From Lachnospiraceae bacterium (GTDB taxonomy: Bacteria; Bacillota; Clostridia; Lachnospirales; Lachnospiraceae): a stretch of DNA of 64,000 nt. Shown in pieces: positions 27,162 to 36,965 of this stretch. Made by a program: the position numbers and the translations under genes. The notes beneath the pieces are model-generated. The model made no database searches. It worked only from the letters and a program-made list of their open reading frames with translations, and was not told the DNA's origin. The stretch spans positions 1 to 64,000 of the forward strand of contig CAJTBO010000012.1 of assembly GCA_910573755.1 (NCBI GenBank), written 5' to 3'. Numbering within the stretch: position 1 is the first letter of the stretch; every line of letters begins with the position of its first letter.

Positions 27162-30100
27162 TTACGGAGCAGAAGCTCGGCGGCGGAGCATTTCCTTTTC
27201 GTCCCTGTCTCCGGCAGCGCCAACTTCTCTCATCTTCTCCAAAATCTCTTCCCTGTCCTCCTCCGGCAGCGTCCGCTTCCCGCATCCCGGCAGCTTTTTA
27301 TCAAAGCCGCATACTTTACCGTAAGGACAATAAGTACAGGCTTCCTTATCCTTCCTGCTGTAAGGATGCATCCCGATCTCGCCATCCAAAATACGGCTTC
27401 CCAGTTCCTTCAGCTTCCCCGCCGCATAACCGGATATCAGTTCCATATTCTCCCGGCTCATCAGCAGGGAATTCTCCGCAAAACTCCCGTCCTTTTTCCT
27501 GCTCAGCGGCAGCACCTTCTTTACCGCTCCCTCCGATGCGTCTATTTTTTCGATGATCTCCTCGTCGTCATTCACGATCCCGGCAGGCCGCAGCATTTTT
27601 CTCAGTTCTTCATTGATCTCCTCCGGTGTTTTCTCCTCTTTCAGTTCCAGAACCGGATCATCGATATGATAATACAAAATACCGGCAGGTATGATCTCCT
27701 TCTCCGGATTCTGCTTCTTCTCATACTCCATCGCCGCATTCAGATAAGTCACAAGCTGCAGCTGCAGTCCATGATAGAGCGCCACGATATCAAAATTATT
27801 CTTTCCCGATTTATAATCTATCACCTTTACATAACATATGTTATCTTCCTCGCAGGTATCCAGTCTGTCTATTCTGCCCACCAGTTTCATTTTCTCCTCT
27901 TCCGTCAGCGCCACATTCACCGTCTCCAGATCCTGCAGCGATGAAAAGGACATCTCAAACTTTTTCGGCAGAAACTTCCCCTGCTGCAGCTGATACTGCA
28001 GCGTAAAGACTGCCCGGCGCAGTATCCGCCCGATCCTCTCCAGCGCATACCTGCTTCTCGCCGTCTCATAAAGCACTGCATTCCCGTATGCCGCAGTATC
28101 AGCCTCCAGAATTTCCTGTAAAAGCTTCTCCCCCGTTTCTTTCGGAAAATCAAACCAGCTGCAGCCTGTCTCCGGCAGCCTTTCCGAGAACTGTGCCAGC
28201 ACACTGTGGAAAATATTGCCCATGTCCACCGCCTCAAAGCCGAATTCCTTCCGCTCTTCCAGCAAAAGTTCATATTTCAGAAAATGTTCATAAGCACAGG
28301 CTGCAAAAGTCTCCAGTCTGGTAATGCTTCCCACCAGATCTCTCCCGCACAGGGCAAGGGCGAGCTGCTTTGGAAGCCGTTCCTCCTGATATCCCGCAAA
28401 AGCCCCCTGCAGCAGTTTTTCCGTTTCTTCTGCAGTCTCCCCCTCCTCCTGCATCACCTTCAGGATCTGCAGTAAAGATTTTTTACTCTCTGACGGCAGA
28501 TTCCCTGAAACAGCCTCCCGCAGGCCGTCCGCCACATAATCATAACTGTCCTGCCAGGTCTCCAGTCTTTCAAATATATCCTCATCTTCCGGATTCTCTA
28601 TCGCCAGATCAGGATATAATTTCTTCATCATCTCGATCAGATAAGCCGGCCTTAATGTCCTGCCATCCTGATCGCAGCCTGCCCAGGTCATATACAGCCT
28701 GTTTGAGGGCTTTGTCAAATTCATATACAGATACAGTCTCTGCGTATACATCTTCTGCCGCGGAGAGGGCGCCAGTTCATAATCGGATTCCTGCAGAAAC
28801 TCCCTGTCGATATCCGAAAGAATACCGCCGCTTCCCGTGTTTCCCGGAATGTTGCCGTCATTGATCCCGAGAAACAATAACACCCGTATTTCTTTCAGTC
28901 TGCTCCGCTGCATATCTCCGACCGTCACATGGTCTACATTCTGCGGGATTGTTCCCACCTGCATCTCCGAAAAACCAGCGTCCAGAAGTTCCGCAAACTC
29001 CTGATCCGTCATCTCTTCTTCTCCGGATAACTCCACGATCTCCGAAAGCAGATCGATGATAAAAGGATAGATCTGATGATATTCCCTTGCGCGTATCAGA
29101 TCCCCGTTCTCCTCAAATTCCTTCTCAAAAGCAGCCAGCTTTTCCTGAATACGGCACTCCGAAATAAAATCATAAAGCGCATGTACCTTTTCCGAGGCGG
29201 TCTTTCCCATCTCCCTCAGATACGCCGCACTGCAGAGGATTTCCTCCCTCGCCTCATTCAAACGCTCCAGCAGGCAGGCTCCGTCCCCTTCTTCTTCTCC
29301 GGAAACCTCTTTTTTCTCCAATTCTTTCGGAAGCCTTGTAAAGATCCTGTTCCAGCGTCCATAGCCGTGAATGCCCATCTCCCGGATATAATTATCCAGT
29401 TCATCCGCCTGTTCCGCGGAAAGCTTTGTCAGGCCGGTCCTGATATAATGATTGACCGCATCCTCCGAAAAGTCCTGACTGTACAGCCGCAGTGCGCTCC
29501 GTATAAATTCCACAAAGGGATTCAGCAGGATCCCCCTGTTCTGATCGATAAAAAAGGGAATGCCCAGCTTGGAAAACTCGCTGGCGATAAGCGCCTCATA
29601 GTTCTCCAGGTTTCCGCATACCACCCCGATATCCCGAAAGCAATACCCCTCTTCCCTGATCAGCCGCCGGATGATCCTCGCCCCGTGGCGGGCCTCCTCA
29701 CGCATCCCCGGCAAAAAGGCAAGATGTATCTCCGGGGGCGTACCTCTATACTCCTTCTGCGGATAGCGGAACAGATTCTGCTCCAGATGCGCCAACGCAG
29801 GAACGCTTTTCAGCCGCCGCACAGGCACTTCCTGTAAAAACAGATCCTTTCCCCTCTCTATTCCCGCTTCAGAGGCACATTTTTCAAGGGATTTCAGCGT
29901 CTTTGCCGAAAGCGCAAACAGATTCTGCTCCCCAACCTCTTTATAAGGGTCTTTCCGCCCGTCAAAAAGCAGCGTGAAACAGAGCTCCTCTGCCACTCTC
30001 ATCAGTTCCCGGATCACCTGCAGCTGGATAGGGGTAAAACCGGTAAAGCCGTCAAAAGCTATCACGCTCCCCCGCAGCATCGCCGAATTTTCTATTCTGT

Positions 30101-30653
30101 AAGATAACACCTGCAATGATTCTTCCTTTGTCAGATAATGATCCCTGATATAATCTTCAAATCCCTGATATAATAACGCCAGATCTTTCAGCTTTCCCGC
30201 CAGTGCGCCCCGTCTTTCGGAAAAGGCGATCATTTTTTCCAGTTCCGAAAGCCCGATACCGTACTGCATAAACTCTGAAATGGCAGATTTGATTTCATGA
30301 ATATAGCCCTGCTTTTTCAGATAGCCGCCGAGTACCTTCAGTTCAGGTTTCAACCGGTCCGCCACGATCCGCAGGATCAGATTTTTCCCCGTATCGTCCA
30401 AAACCGGCTGAGATACTCCGCCGGTTTCTTCAAAGACTCTGTATGACAGCCTGCCGAAACTCAGAACATCAATGTTCATAATGCCGTGGCAGGGATGTTT
30501 TTCCACTAATGACCTCTGGGTCTCCATCGTGAACTGATCCGGGACAAGAAACAGATACCGCCTCCCGGGGTGATCCATAGACTCCCGGATGATCCTCTCC
30601 TGCAATATACTGCTCTTTCCCGAACCGGAACCGCCAAAAATAAATGATAACAT
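27162..30653 (-). CDS. addB: ATP-dependent helicase/nuclease subunit B (AddB)
   Basis: The 1163-residue partner of AddA starts MLSFIFGGSGSGKSS (Walker A) and ends with a RecB-family nuclease (VKVIDYKSGKNNFD) whose iron-sulphur cluster cysteines are seen as an upstream Cys in FAACAYEHFLKYEL and the block CTYCPYGKVCGFDKKLPGC. AddB supplies the inactive helicase fold that recognises Chi and cuts the second strand. The gene lies just upstream of addA and 19 bases downstream of a small membrane-anchored protein gene. Confidence 0.97.
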   Translation of the reverse strand: MLSFIFGGSGSGKSSILQERIIRESMDHPGRRYLFLVPDQFTMETQRSLVEKHPCHGIMNIDVLSFGRLSYRVFEETGGVSQPVLDDTGKNLILRIVADRLKPELKVLGGYLKKQGYIHEIKSAISEFMQYGIGLSELEKMIAFSERRGALAGKLKDLALLYQGFEDYIRDHYLTKEESLQVLSYRIENSAMLRGSVIAFDGFTGFTPIQLQVIRELMRVAEELCFTLLFDGRKDPYKEVGEQNLFALSAKTLKSLEKCASEAGIERGKDLFLQEVPVRRLKSVPALAHLEQNLFRYPQKEYRGTPPEIHLAFLPGMREEARHGARIIRRLIREEGYCFRDIGVVCGNLENYEALIASEFSKLGIPFFIDQNRGILLNPFVEFIRSALRLYSQDFSEDAVNHYIRTGLTKLSAEQADELDNYIREMGIHGYGRWNRIFTRLPKELEKKEVSGEEEGDGACLLERLNEAREEILCSAAYLREMGKTASEKVHALYDFISECRIQEKLAAFEKEFEENGDLIRAREYHQIYPFIIDLLSEIVELSGEEEMTDQEFAELLDAGFSEMQVGTIPQNVDHVTVGDMQRSRLKEIRVLLFLGINDGNIPGNTGSGGILSDIDREFLQESDYELAPSPRQKMYTQRLYLYMNLTKPSNRLYMTWAGCDQDGRTLRPAYLIEMMKKLYPDLAIENPEDEDIFERLETWQDSYDYVADGLREAVSGNLPSESKKSLLQILKVMQEEGETAEETEKLLQGAFAGYQEERLPKQLALALCGRDLVGSITRLETFAACAYEHFLKYELLLEERKEFGFEAVDMGNIFHSVLAQFSERLPETGCSWFDFPKETGEKLLQEILEADTAAYGNAVLYETARSRYALERIGRILRRAVFTLQYQLQQGKFLPKKFEMSFSSLQDLETVNVALTEEEKMKLVGRIDRLDTCEEDNICYVKVIDYKSGKNNFDIVALYHGLQLQLVTYLNAAMEYEKKQNPEKEIIPAGILYYHIDDPVLELKEEKTPEEINEELRKMLRPAGIVNDDEEIIEKIDASEGAVKKVLPLSRKKDGSFAENSLLMSRENMELISGYAAGKLKELGSRILDGEIGMHPYSRKDKEACTYCPYGKVCGFDKKLPGCGKRTLPEEDREEILEKMREVGAAGDRDEKEMLRRRASAP

Positions 30654-30672
30654 GAAAAATATTCCTTAATGC

Positions 30673-31209
30673 CTACTCGTTTTCTTCATCTTCGTCATCG
30701 ATAAAAGTCTCAACCTTCGGTTCCTTTACTTCAGACGCTTCCGCCTTTTTTTCCGTTTCATCCTCAAAAAAATCTTCGCCCTTTTCCACGGCTTTTTCTG
30801 CCGCATCCGCCGCCTTTTCCGCTATATCCTCCACTTTCTCTGCAGCTTCCTCAGCCGCATCTTCCGCTGCGGCTTTCGCGCTTTCCTTCCTTGCCGCTAT
30901 TGTGTCTTTTGCCCCCTGGATCACAACCTGCGCAAACTCTTTCGCCTCACCTGCCGCAAACTGCGCAAAATCCTTTGCGTCTTCCGCCGCTTTTTTTACC
31001 GTCTCCGATACTTTTTCCGGCGTCAGCGTCACATAACTGCGCTCCTCTGTTTCTTCGTCCAGATCTTCACTGAAATCGTCAAAATCGTCATCCTCATCAA
31101 AAATCTGCTTTACCGCCTTCCCTTTTCCCTGAAGATAGTAGTATGCGCCCGCAGCCGCTGCTCCTACTGCTGCCGTAACCATTAAAAATTTCCCGAATTT
31201 TTTAGCCAT
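30673..31209 (-). CDS. Membrane-anchored Glu/Ala-rich protein (YtxH-like)
   Basis: This 178-residue protein has an N-terminal hydrophobic helix (residues ~8-26, FLMVTAAVGAAAAGAYYYL) followed by an acidic stretch and a long Ala/Glu/Lys-rich region likely to form an amphipathic or coiled-coil helix. It resembles YtxH-type small envelope or general stress proteins but shows no firm family motif. GGAG-type spacing supports the start. It sits directly before addB and could share its transcript; a functional link is not evident. Confidence 0.7.
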   Translation of the reverse strand: MAKKFGKFLMVTAAVGAAAAGAYYYLQGKGKAVKQIFDEDDDFDDFSEDLDEETEERSYVTLTPEKVSETVKKAAEDAKDFAQFAAGEAKEFAQVVIQGAKDTIAARKESAKAAAEDAAEEAAEKVEDIAEKAADAAEKAVEKGEDFFEDETEKKAEASEVKEPKVETFIDDEDEENE

Positions 31210-31560
31210 TTTCTTCTCCTTCTTATATAGTTTCTATTTTACCGCTTATAAGTATCTTAATACGAAACCCCGAAAATGAAAAGAGGGGATTTTATTTTTG
31301 TTGACTCCGGAAGTCTGCCGGTAAAAAAACGATAACCTGACGTGACGGAGGAACCGGATGCTGAACTGTTGCGGCCTGATTCATTTTAAGTATCTATGTC
31401 TTGCCGTTCCGGCAAAAATGTGATATAGTTAAGAAACTGACCATTAAAGTCAATTTATGTCAAAACAGTTACTTTTCCGCGATAAATGCATAGGTATACA
31501 GTATGATCATATACCATGCCGTATCGTATGGAAGCATGATAAAAGGATTGAGTACATTAG
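31210..31560. other. Control region upstream of the TetR gene
   Basis: The 351-base gap holds a candidate plus-strand promoter at 31401-31429. Between 31510 and 31550 the sequence is rich in CATG/ATGG half-sites that could be a TetR operator, but the symmetry is imperfect. No coding frame is convincing here. Confidence 0.4.
31401..31429 (+). promoter_or_regulatory. Candidate promoter for the TetR gene
   Basis: Plus strand -35 TTGCCG (31401-31406), 17-base spacer, -10 TATAGT (31424-31429). The start codon is ~130 bases downstream, so a leader or a second promoter is possible. Confidence 0.4.
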
Positions 31561-32169
31561 ATGAACGAGAAATTTTTTGATCTGAAAAAAGAAAAACAGG
31601 ACCGTATGATCAATGCCGCCTTAAAAGTTTTCGGCATGCGCGGTTATCAGTTTGCCAGTACGGATGATATCGTGAGGGAAGCCGGCATCAGCAAAGGGCT
31701 GCTCTTCCACTATTTCGGTTCCAAACTGGGGCTTTACAGTTTTGTTTATGACTATAGTGTGCGTTTTATGTCTCTGGAATTAAAAGCCGCTGTAGATGAT
31801 AATGAAACGGATTTTTTCGCTCTGCACAAACAGATCGAAGCGGGAAAGCTGCAGGTACTGAAAAACTATCCCTGTATGCAGCTTTTTCTGGAAAAATGCA
31901 ATACCGAAAATATAAAGGAAGCCCTGCTTGCCGTTGAAGAAAAGAAAAACGAACTCTCCGCACTCTATGAGTCCTTCGATGCCCGGACGGATTTCAGCCC
32001 GCTTCCCGCAGACACAGACACTGTAAAGCTGCGCAATATCCTGCGCTATACTTTAAAAAATCTGATGGAAGAGTGCTTTTTGACCGGCAGTTTTCAGGCG
32101 GAACTTCTGTATGAAGAAAATATCGCCTATATCGCGTTCCTTGAAAAATTATTCCGCCAAAATCCCTGA
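31561..32169 (+). CDS. TetR/AcrR family transcriptional regulator
   Basis: The 202-residue protein has a classic N-terminal TetR helix-turn-helix: DRMINAALKVFGMRGYQFAS, then TDDIVREAGISKGLLFHYFG, where ISKGLLFHYF is the recognition helix. The C-terminal ligand domain is not recognisable by eye. The ribosome site is weak. It is 81 bases upstream of the superoxide dismutase gene on the same strand, so regulation of that gene is possible but unproven. Confidence 0.92.
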   Translation: MNEKFFDLKKEKQDRMINAALKVFGMRGYQFASTDDIVREAGISKGLLFHYFGSKLGLYSFVYDYSVRFMSLELKAAVDDNETDFFALHKQIEAGKLQVLKNYPCMQLFLEKCNTENIKEALLAVEEKKNELSALYESFDARTDFSPLPADTDTVKLRNILRYTLKNLMEECFLTGSFQAELLYEENIAYIAFLEKLFRQNP

Positions 32170-32250
32170 TCGTTTTTCCCATTTCACTCCTGCTTAATCA
32201 TATAATCCTCGCGGCAAACATATAATTAGAAAAAAACGGAATATATTCCC

Positions 32251-32946
32251 ATGAACGAACATTACAGATTTGTCAACACTCCATTACCCTATCCATACAG
32301 CGCAATGGAACCCTACATCGACGAAAAAACAATGTGGCTGCATCACAGCAGACATCTGCAGGCTTACATCGACAATCTCAACAATACCCTCAGTAAATAT
32401 CCCGCCCTCCGGAACTGGACACTGGAAGAACTTATCATGAATACGGCAAGCCTCCCGGAGGACATCCGGACTGCTGTCGCCCATAACAGCGGCGGTGTTT
32501 TTAACCATCAGTTTTATTTCTCCAACCTTGCCAATCCCGCACAGCAGCAGCCTTTCGGAACCCTGAATGAAGCCATCAGAAACAGGTTCCGCAATTACGC
32601 CTCCTTTCAGGCACAGTTCAAGGAAGCGGCTTTATCCGTATTCGGTTCCGGCTACGCATGGCTCGTGGTAAACGCCTTCGGGGAGCTGGATATCATGACA
32701 ACCGGGAATCAGGATACGCCGCTGCCTCTGGGACTTAGCCCCGTCCTCAACATCGATGTCTGGGAGCATGCCTATTATCTGAAGCACTACAATGTAAGGG
32801 CCGATTATATAGATGACTGGTTCCATGTCGTAAACTGGAATAATGCCAACAAAAATTATATGCGCAAAACAGGAATGGCTGCCTCCGGTTCATCCTCTTT
32901 AGCAGCCCCATCAAAACCGTATGCCCTTCACTTCCAAACCCGATAA
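32251..32946 (+). CDS. Superoxide dismutase (Fe/Mn family)
   Basis: The 231-residue enzyme dismutates superoxide in the cytoplasm. The metal ligands are His31 (in MWLHHSRH), His86 (in VFNHQFYF), Asp169 and His173 (in NIDVWEHAYY). The outer-sphere residues are Gly81-Gly82 and Gln154 (in GNQDTPL), the arrangement of Mn-type or cambialistic enzymes rather than Fe-type, where a Gln replaces the Gly. The C terminus carries an extra Ser/Ala-rich tail of ~20 residues. No signal peptide is seen. Confidence 0.94.
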   Translation: MNEHYRFVNTPLPYPYSAMEPYIDEKTMWLHHSRHLQAYIDNLNNTLSKYPALRNWTLEELIMNTASLPEDIRTAVAHNSGGVFNHQFYFSNLANPAQQQPFGTLNEAIRNRFRNYASFQAQFKEAALSVFGSGYAWLVVNAFGELDIMTTGNQDTPLPLGLSPVLNIDVWEHAYYLKHYNVRADYIDDWFHVVNWNNANKNYMRKTGMAASGSSSLAAPSKPYALHFQTR

Positions 32947-32969
32947 AATCGGTATTGCCGCCCTGCCCC

Positions 32970-34289
32970 TTAATCTTCATCCAGCGTCTCATCCTGCAGC
33001 TTATCAAACGCCGCCATACACTCATCCACCGTAGCGCCGCCGAGCAGATCCCGCACGATCAGGCAGGTATTCCCCCACTGCTCCACCTTCATCCCGGCAT
33101 TGGAACCCAGCACATACACGCCTTCCTCGATTCTTTCATTTAACGGCTTCAGCGCCGGAACGCACTCCACCGACACATTTTCAGAGGGTGAGATCACCCG
33201 GTTCGTCTCCGAATAAACCTGCAGCGCCTCATCGGAAAGTATGATATCCAGTACCTGCAGCGCATCCTCCGCATGTGCCGCCTCCGCGCCGATCCCGAAA
33301 CCGGTTACGGGCACCACCGGCATCTGCCCCCTGCTGCTTGGAAAGCCGATGACCTGCATCTCAAAATCCGTCTTCCCGTAAGCCGTCTCCGTGTTTGCCG
33401 CTCCCCAGTAAGCCATCACGATCGGAGTCTTCTGATTCAGAAAATCTTCTCCCTCCCCTTCGATCGCCTCGCTGACAAGGGCTTTTTCCGCATCGATATA
33501 TCCCAGATCGATCAGTTCCTGCAGAAACTCGAAACCGGGACGCATGTAATCGCTGTATCTGGCTTCCCCGCTGTTAAGCGCCGCGATTTCCGCCTCCGTG
33601 TTTCCGCCGTTGTACAAATCCGCATAGGCCTGCGCAAACACAAACGTCTCCAGCCACCAGCGGTTTGCGCCGATGGGTGTTTCAATTCCATTCTCCTTAA
33701 AAACCCGGCAGCATTCCAGAAACTCTTTTGGCGTCTCCGGAAGTTCCAGTTCGTACCGATCGAACATATCCTTATTGACAAACAGCCCGTATGCCACCAC
33801 TTCCTGCGGGATCGCCACCAGTTTCCCGTCCACCGTATTCGCGGTTCTTATGATCTCCCGCAGATTCTTTGCACTCTCAAGCCTCGAAAGATCCATCAGC
33901 TTACCTTCCTCCCCCAGCGCCAGAATAACGTCCGGATTGAGCAGATACATATCATCCATATTATTGCGGGCCCTGTCGAGGGTGACATCATCGTAGGTTT
34001 TGTCCTGATAGTCTTCTGCAGTATATGTTTTATAGGTCACGGTTACATCCAGGTCTTCCTCTGCCATCGCGATCGTCAGATCCGTTGCGCTTCTGGCAAC
34101 ATTTTCCGCATCCGGGTCTGTCTTCTCCATAGGGCTGAACAGATTGACCACCCGTTCCTCCTCCTCCGTATCCTGCACCAGATTTTTCAGTTCATCATCG
34201 CCTCCGCAAGCTGCGAGCACCAGCGCCGCCAGCACCAGCACACAGGCTGCCGCCCGTCTCTTGCTTCTTTTCCTGCTTCTCCCTTTCAT
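32970..34289 (-). CDS. Extracellular solute-binding lipoprotein
   Basis: The 439-residue protein has a lipoprotein signal (basic N terminus, VLVLAALVLAAC lipobox with Cys28) and the type 1 (carbohydrate-type) binding-protein fold, with FVNKDMFDRY and PIGANRWWLET segments. It begins 11 bases after the stop of the hybrid histidine kinase. No ABC permease genes are nearby, so a sensory-partner role for the kinase is plausible. The ligand cannot be read. Confidence 0.88.
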   Translation of the reverse strand: MKGRSRKRSKRRAAACVLVLAALVLAACGGDDELKNLVQDTEEEERVVNLFSPMEKTDPDAENVARSATDLTIAMAEEDLDVTVTYKTYTAEDYQDKTYDDVTLDRARNNMDDMYLLNPDVILALGEEGKLMDLSRLESAKNLREIIRTANTVDGKLVAIPQEVVAYGLFVNKDMFDRYELELPETPKEFLECCRVFKENGIETPIGANRWWLETFVFAQAYADLYNGGNTEAEIAALNSGEARYSDYMRPGFEFLQELIDLGYIDAEKALVSEAIEGEGEDFLNQKTPIVMAYWGAANTETAYGKTDFEMQVIGFPSSRGQMPVVPVTGFGIGAEAAHAEDALQVLDIILSDEALQVYSETNRVISPSENVSVECVPALKPLNERIEEGVYVLGSNAGMKVEQWGNTCLIVRDLLGGATVDECMAAFDKLQDETLDED

Positions 34290-34300
34290 GCCCTTTCCTC

Positions 34301-36862
34301 TTACTTCACATATTCTCTTATCACTTTTTTCAGCAGCTCCACATCCAAAGGCTTCGCAACATGGGCATTCATGCCCGCATCCAGCGCCGCCTTTTCATCC
34401 TCCGCAAAGGCATTCGCCGTCATGGCTATGATCGGAATCCTCTGTGCATCCTCCCTTGTCAGTGAGCGGATGGCTCTTGCCGCGTCATACCCGTTCAGCA
34501 CGGGCATCTGCACATCCATTAAGATTGCGTCAAACTCTCCCTCTGCCGCCTGTTCAAAACGTTCCACCGCCAGACGGCCGTTTTCGACGATCTCACAGGA
34601 AGCGCCCTCCATCTTTAAAACCTCCGTCAGAATTTCCGCATTGATCTCGTTATCCTCCGCCGCAAGGAAATGCAGTCCCTCCAGAGAATCTGCCTTTTCA
34701 GGCTCCTTCTCTTTTTCTCTGTCCGTATCCTCCTGCATCTCCGCAATCTTCATCCGCAACGCGGAAGCAAAAAAGGGTTTTGTCAAAACCTCCGTATTCT
34801 CTGTCGCAAGCGCCTCTTCCATCCCGTCTGCATCATACTCCGCCAGAAGCAGGATCGGAATACTGCCGGGAAGCGCCTCACGCAGTTTCCTGACTGCCTT
34901 TATACCGTCTGACTCCGGAATATCCCAGTCAAACAGCACAAGCTGATACGCCGCCTCATTATCGCCCGTCAGCCGCCGCAGAGCCTCCTCCAGCCCTGCC
35001 GTCTCTAAAGAGACGCCTGTCTCGCTCATAAGCTCCCGCATACTCTCACAGTTCTCTGCATCTTCATCCACAGCCAGAATCCGTGATATCCCCCTCCTGA
35101 TCCAGAACTGCGAATCTTCCTGCGCCTCCTGAATGCGCAGCTCCACTTCGACTCTGAAAAGCGATCCCTGATCCACCTCGCTGACGACATCTATCGTTCC
35201 GCCCATAAGTTCCACGATACTCTTGGTGATCGCCATCCCGAGCCCTGTACCCTGCACCTTGTTTGTCGTACTGTTTTCCGCCCGGGTAAAGGCATCAAAG
35301 ATCGTCTCCAGATATTCCGGCGTCATACCGTAACCGTCGTCCTCCACCTCGATCCGGATATGCTCATACTGGCCGGTACGCTGTTTCAGCCCTATGATGC
35401 GCATCCGGATATGGCCGCCCTCCTGCGTATATTTCACTGCATTGGAGAGCAGGTTGATCAGAACCTGATTGATCCTTGTCTCGTCTCCCATCAGATATTC
35501 ATGCCTGATGCCGGTCACTTCCACATGGAATTCCTGTTTCTTCTCCTTTGCCATCGGCACAATGATCGCCTCCACGGAAGCCACCACATCGCTGAGCGTA
35601 AACGCCTCATAATTCAGCACCACTTTACCGCTCTCGATCTTGGATACATCCAGCACATCATTGATCAGCCGCAGAAGATGCTGTCCGGACGCCGTAATCT
35701 TCTTTGTATACTCCCGCACTTTGGCAGGATTCTCCGCATCCATCGACAGCAGGTTCGCAAAGCCGAGCACCGCATTCATCGGTGTCCTGATATCATGGGA
35801 CATGTTGGACAGGAACATCGTCTTGGAATTGCTGGCAGCCTGAGCCGCCTTCAGCGCTTCCGCCAGCTGTTCATTGTGAAGTTTCCGTTCCTGTTCCTGC
35901 TCCTTTCTGAGCTTATCCTGCTGTTTCCAGTTCATATAATATAACAGAACACACAGAAAAAACGCCACCAGCATAGCGACGATAAGAAGAATAATATTCT
36001 GATTGACGGTGCTGCCTTCCTGCTGGATCGCTTCCACAGGCACATATCCCACCAGAAAGACCGTTCCGCCGTTGAGCGCCCACATATAATTCAGAGCGCT
36101 TACGCCCCGGATATCATGGTAAAACAGGAGATTCTTCCCCTCCTTCAGGCACTGTGACACATCCGAACGGATCTCCTCATCCCGGATATCGTTCGCCCGG
36201 TAAAAATCGTCCAGATTCAAATGCCCTGCGCTCCGCTGTCCCATTCCCTTCGGCTTCAGGATAAAACGTTCACTTCCGGCATCCATCACATATAAAGATG
36301 CCTGCTTGTTATAAAAGCCATCCGGAAGCGAACTTTCGATAGTATCATAAATATATTCCACATAAAGCGTCCCGAGTTCTTCACCGTCTTTCTCAACAGG
36401 ACATTTTATCGTATAGGCCCATGCCCCCATATAATTCACATAAGACTGGGAAACCGGCATATCCTCAATGGTTCCCCCCAACGAAAAATCCAATTCTTTC
36501 TCGCTGAAAGGCTCTCCCGTATTGGAAACTCCTTCTGTCTCCCCCGCAGGAATAAATGACATTTTCACCATTGTCTTATTTTTTTCATAGGCGCGGATAT
36601 ATTCCTCCGGATCATCTGACAACGCCACCTCCTTGGCGATCAGTTTCTGAAACTCCACTTCATTCTCCAGAATCGCCTCAAAAGTATACTGAATCAAATC
36701 CAGGCTTTCGCTCAGGTTCTGAATTGCCGCTGTAGACATTTCTCTGGATATTCTGCGCGAAACCGCATAGACGATCGTTCCCAGCACGCAAAAAACCAGT
36801 ACAATAGAAATGAGCAGGAACTTTCCTCCGCGTTTTTCTTTTTCCCCGGCTTTTTCTTTCAT
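34301..36862 (-). CDS. Hybrid sensor histidine kinase/response regulator
   Basis: The start is placed at the ATG at 36862 (GGGGGAG ten bases upstream), giving 853 residues. Order: transmembrane helix 14-35, extracellular sensor (dCache-like) to ~285, transmembrane helix 288-311, coiled coil, HisKA with phospho-His356 (MSHDIRTPMNA), HATPase with DGYGMTPE and GTGLGMAI, a divergent receiver (~594-708) with Asp645, and a canonical receiver with Asp783 (LMDVQMPVLNGYDA). There is no output domain or separate regulator nearby. It is translationally close to a solute-binding lipoprotein. Confidence 0.93.
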   Translation of the reverse strand: MKEKAGEKEKRGGKFLLISIVLVFCVLGTIVYAVSRRISREMSTAAIQNLSESLDLIQYTFEAILENEVEFQKLIAKEVALSDDPEEYIRAYEKNKTMVKMSFIPAGETEGVSNTGEPFSEKELDFSLGGTIEDMPVSQSYVNYMGAWAYTIKCPVEKDGEELGTLYVEYIYDTIESSLPDGFYNKQASLYVMDAGSERFILKPKGMGQRSAGHLNLDDFYRANDIRDEEIRSDVSQCLKEGKNLLFYHDIRGVSALNYMWALNGGTVFLVGYVPVEAIQQEGSTVNQNIILLIVAMLVAFFLCVLLYYMNWKQQDKLRKEQEQERKLHNEQLAEALKAAQAASNSKTMFLSNMSHDIRTPMNAVLGFANLLSMDAENPAKVREYTKKITASGQHLLRLINDVLDVSKIESGKVVLNYEAFTLSDVVASVEAIIVPMAKEKKQEFHVEVTGIRHEYLMGDETRINQVLINLLSNAVKYTQEGGHIRMRIIGLKQRTGQYEHIRIEVEDDGYGMTPEYLETIFDAFTRAENSTTNKVQGTGLGMAITKSIVELMGGTIDVVSEVDQGSLFRVEVELRIQEAQEDSQFWIRRGISRILAVDEDAENCESMRELMSETGVSLETAGLEEALRRLTGDNEAAYQLVLFDWDIPESDGIKAVRKLREALPGSIPILLLAEYDADGMEEALATENTEVLTKPFFASALRMKIAEMQEDTDREKEKEPEKADSLEGLHFLAAEDNEINAEILTEVLKMEGASCEIVENGRLAVERFEQAAEGEFDAILMDVQMPVLNGYDAARAIRSLTREDAQRIPIIAMTANAFAEDEKAALDAGMNAHVAKPLDVELLKKVIREYVK

Positions 36863-36877
36863 AAACAAATCTCCCCC

Positions 36878-36900
36878 CTGCCGCTTTGAGCAGGCGGCAG
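36878..36900 (-). repeat. Hairpin just before the kinase ribosome site
   Basis: CTGCCGC and GCGGCAG (7-bp perfect stem, 9-base loop) lie immediately 5' of the GGGGGAG ribosome site on the minus strand. It may modulate translation or mark a processing site. Confidence 0.4.
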
Positions 36901-36936
36901 GCTCCATCTGCAACTTCTCCTGTCTATCCTGATATT

Positions 36937-36965
36937 ATTTTATACTTTTACAGACGATTTGTCAC
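36937..36965 (-). promoter_or_regulatory. Promoter of the kinase/lipoprotein pair
   Basis: Minus strand -35 GTGACA (36960-36965, overlapping the glnS stop), 17-base spacer, -10 TAAAAT (36937-36942). Confidence 0.5.
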
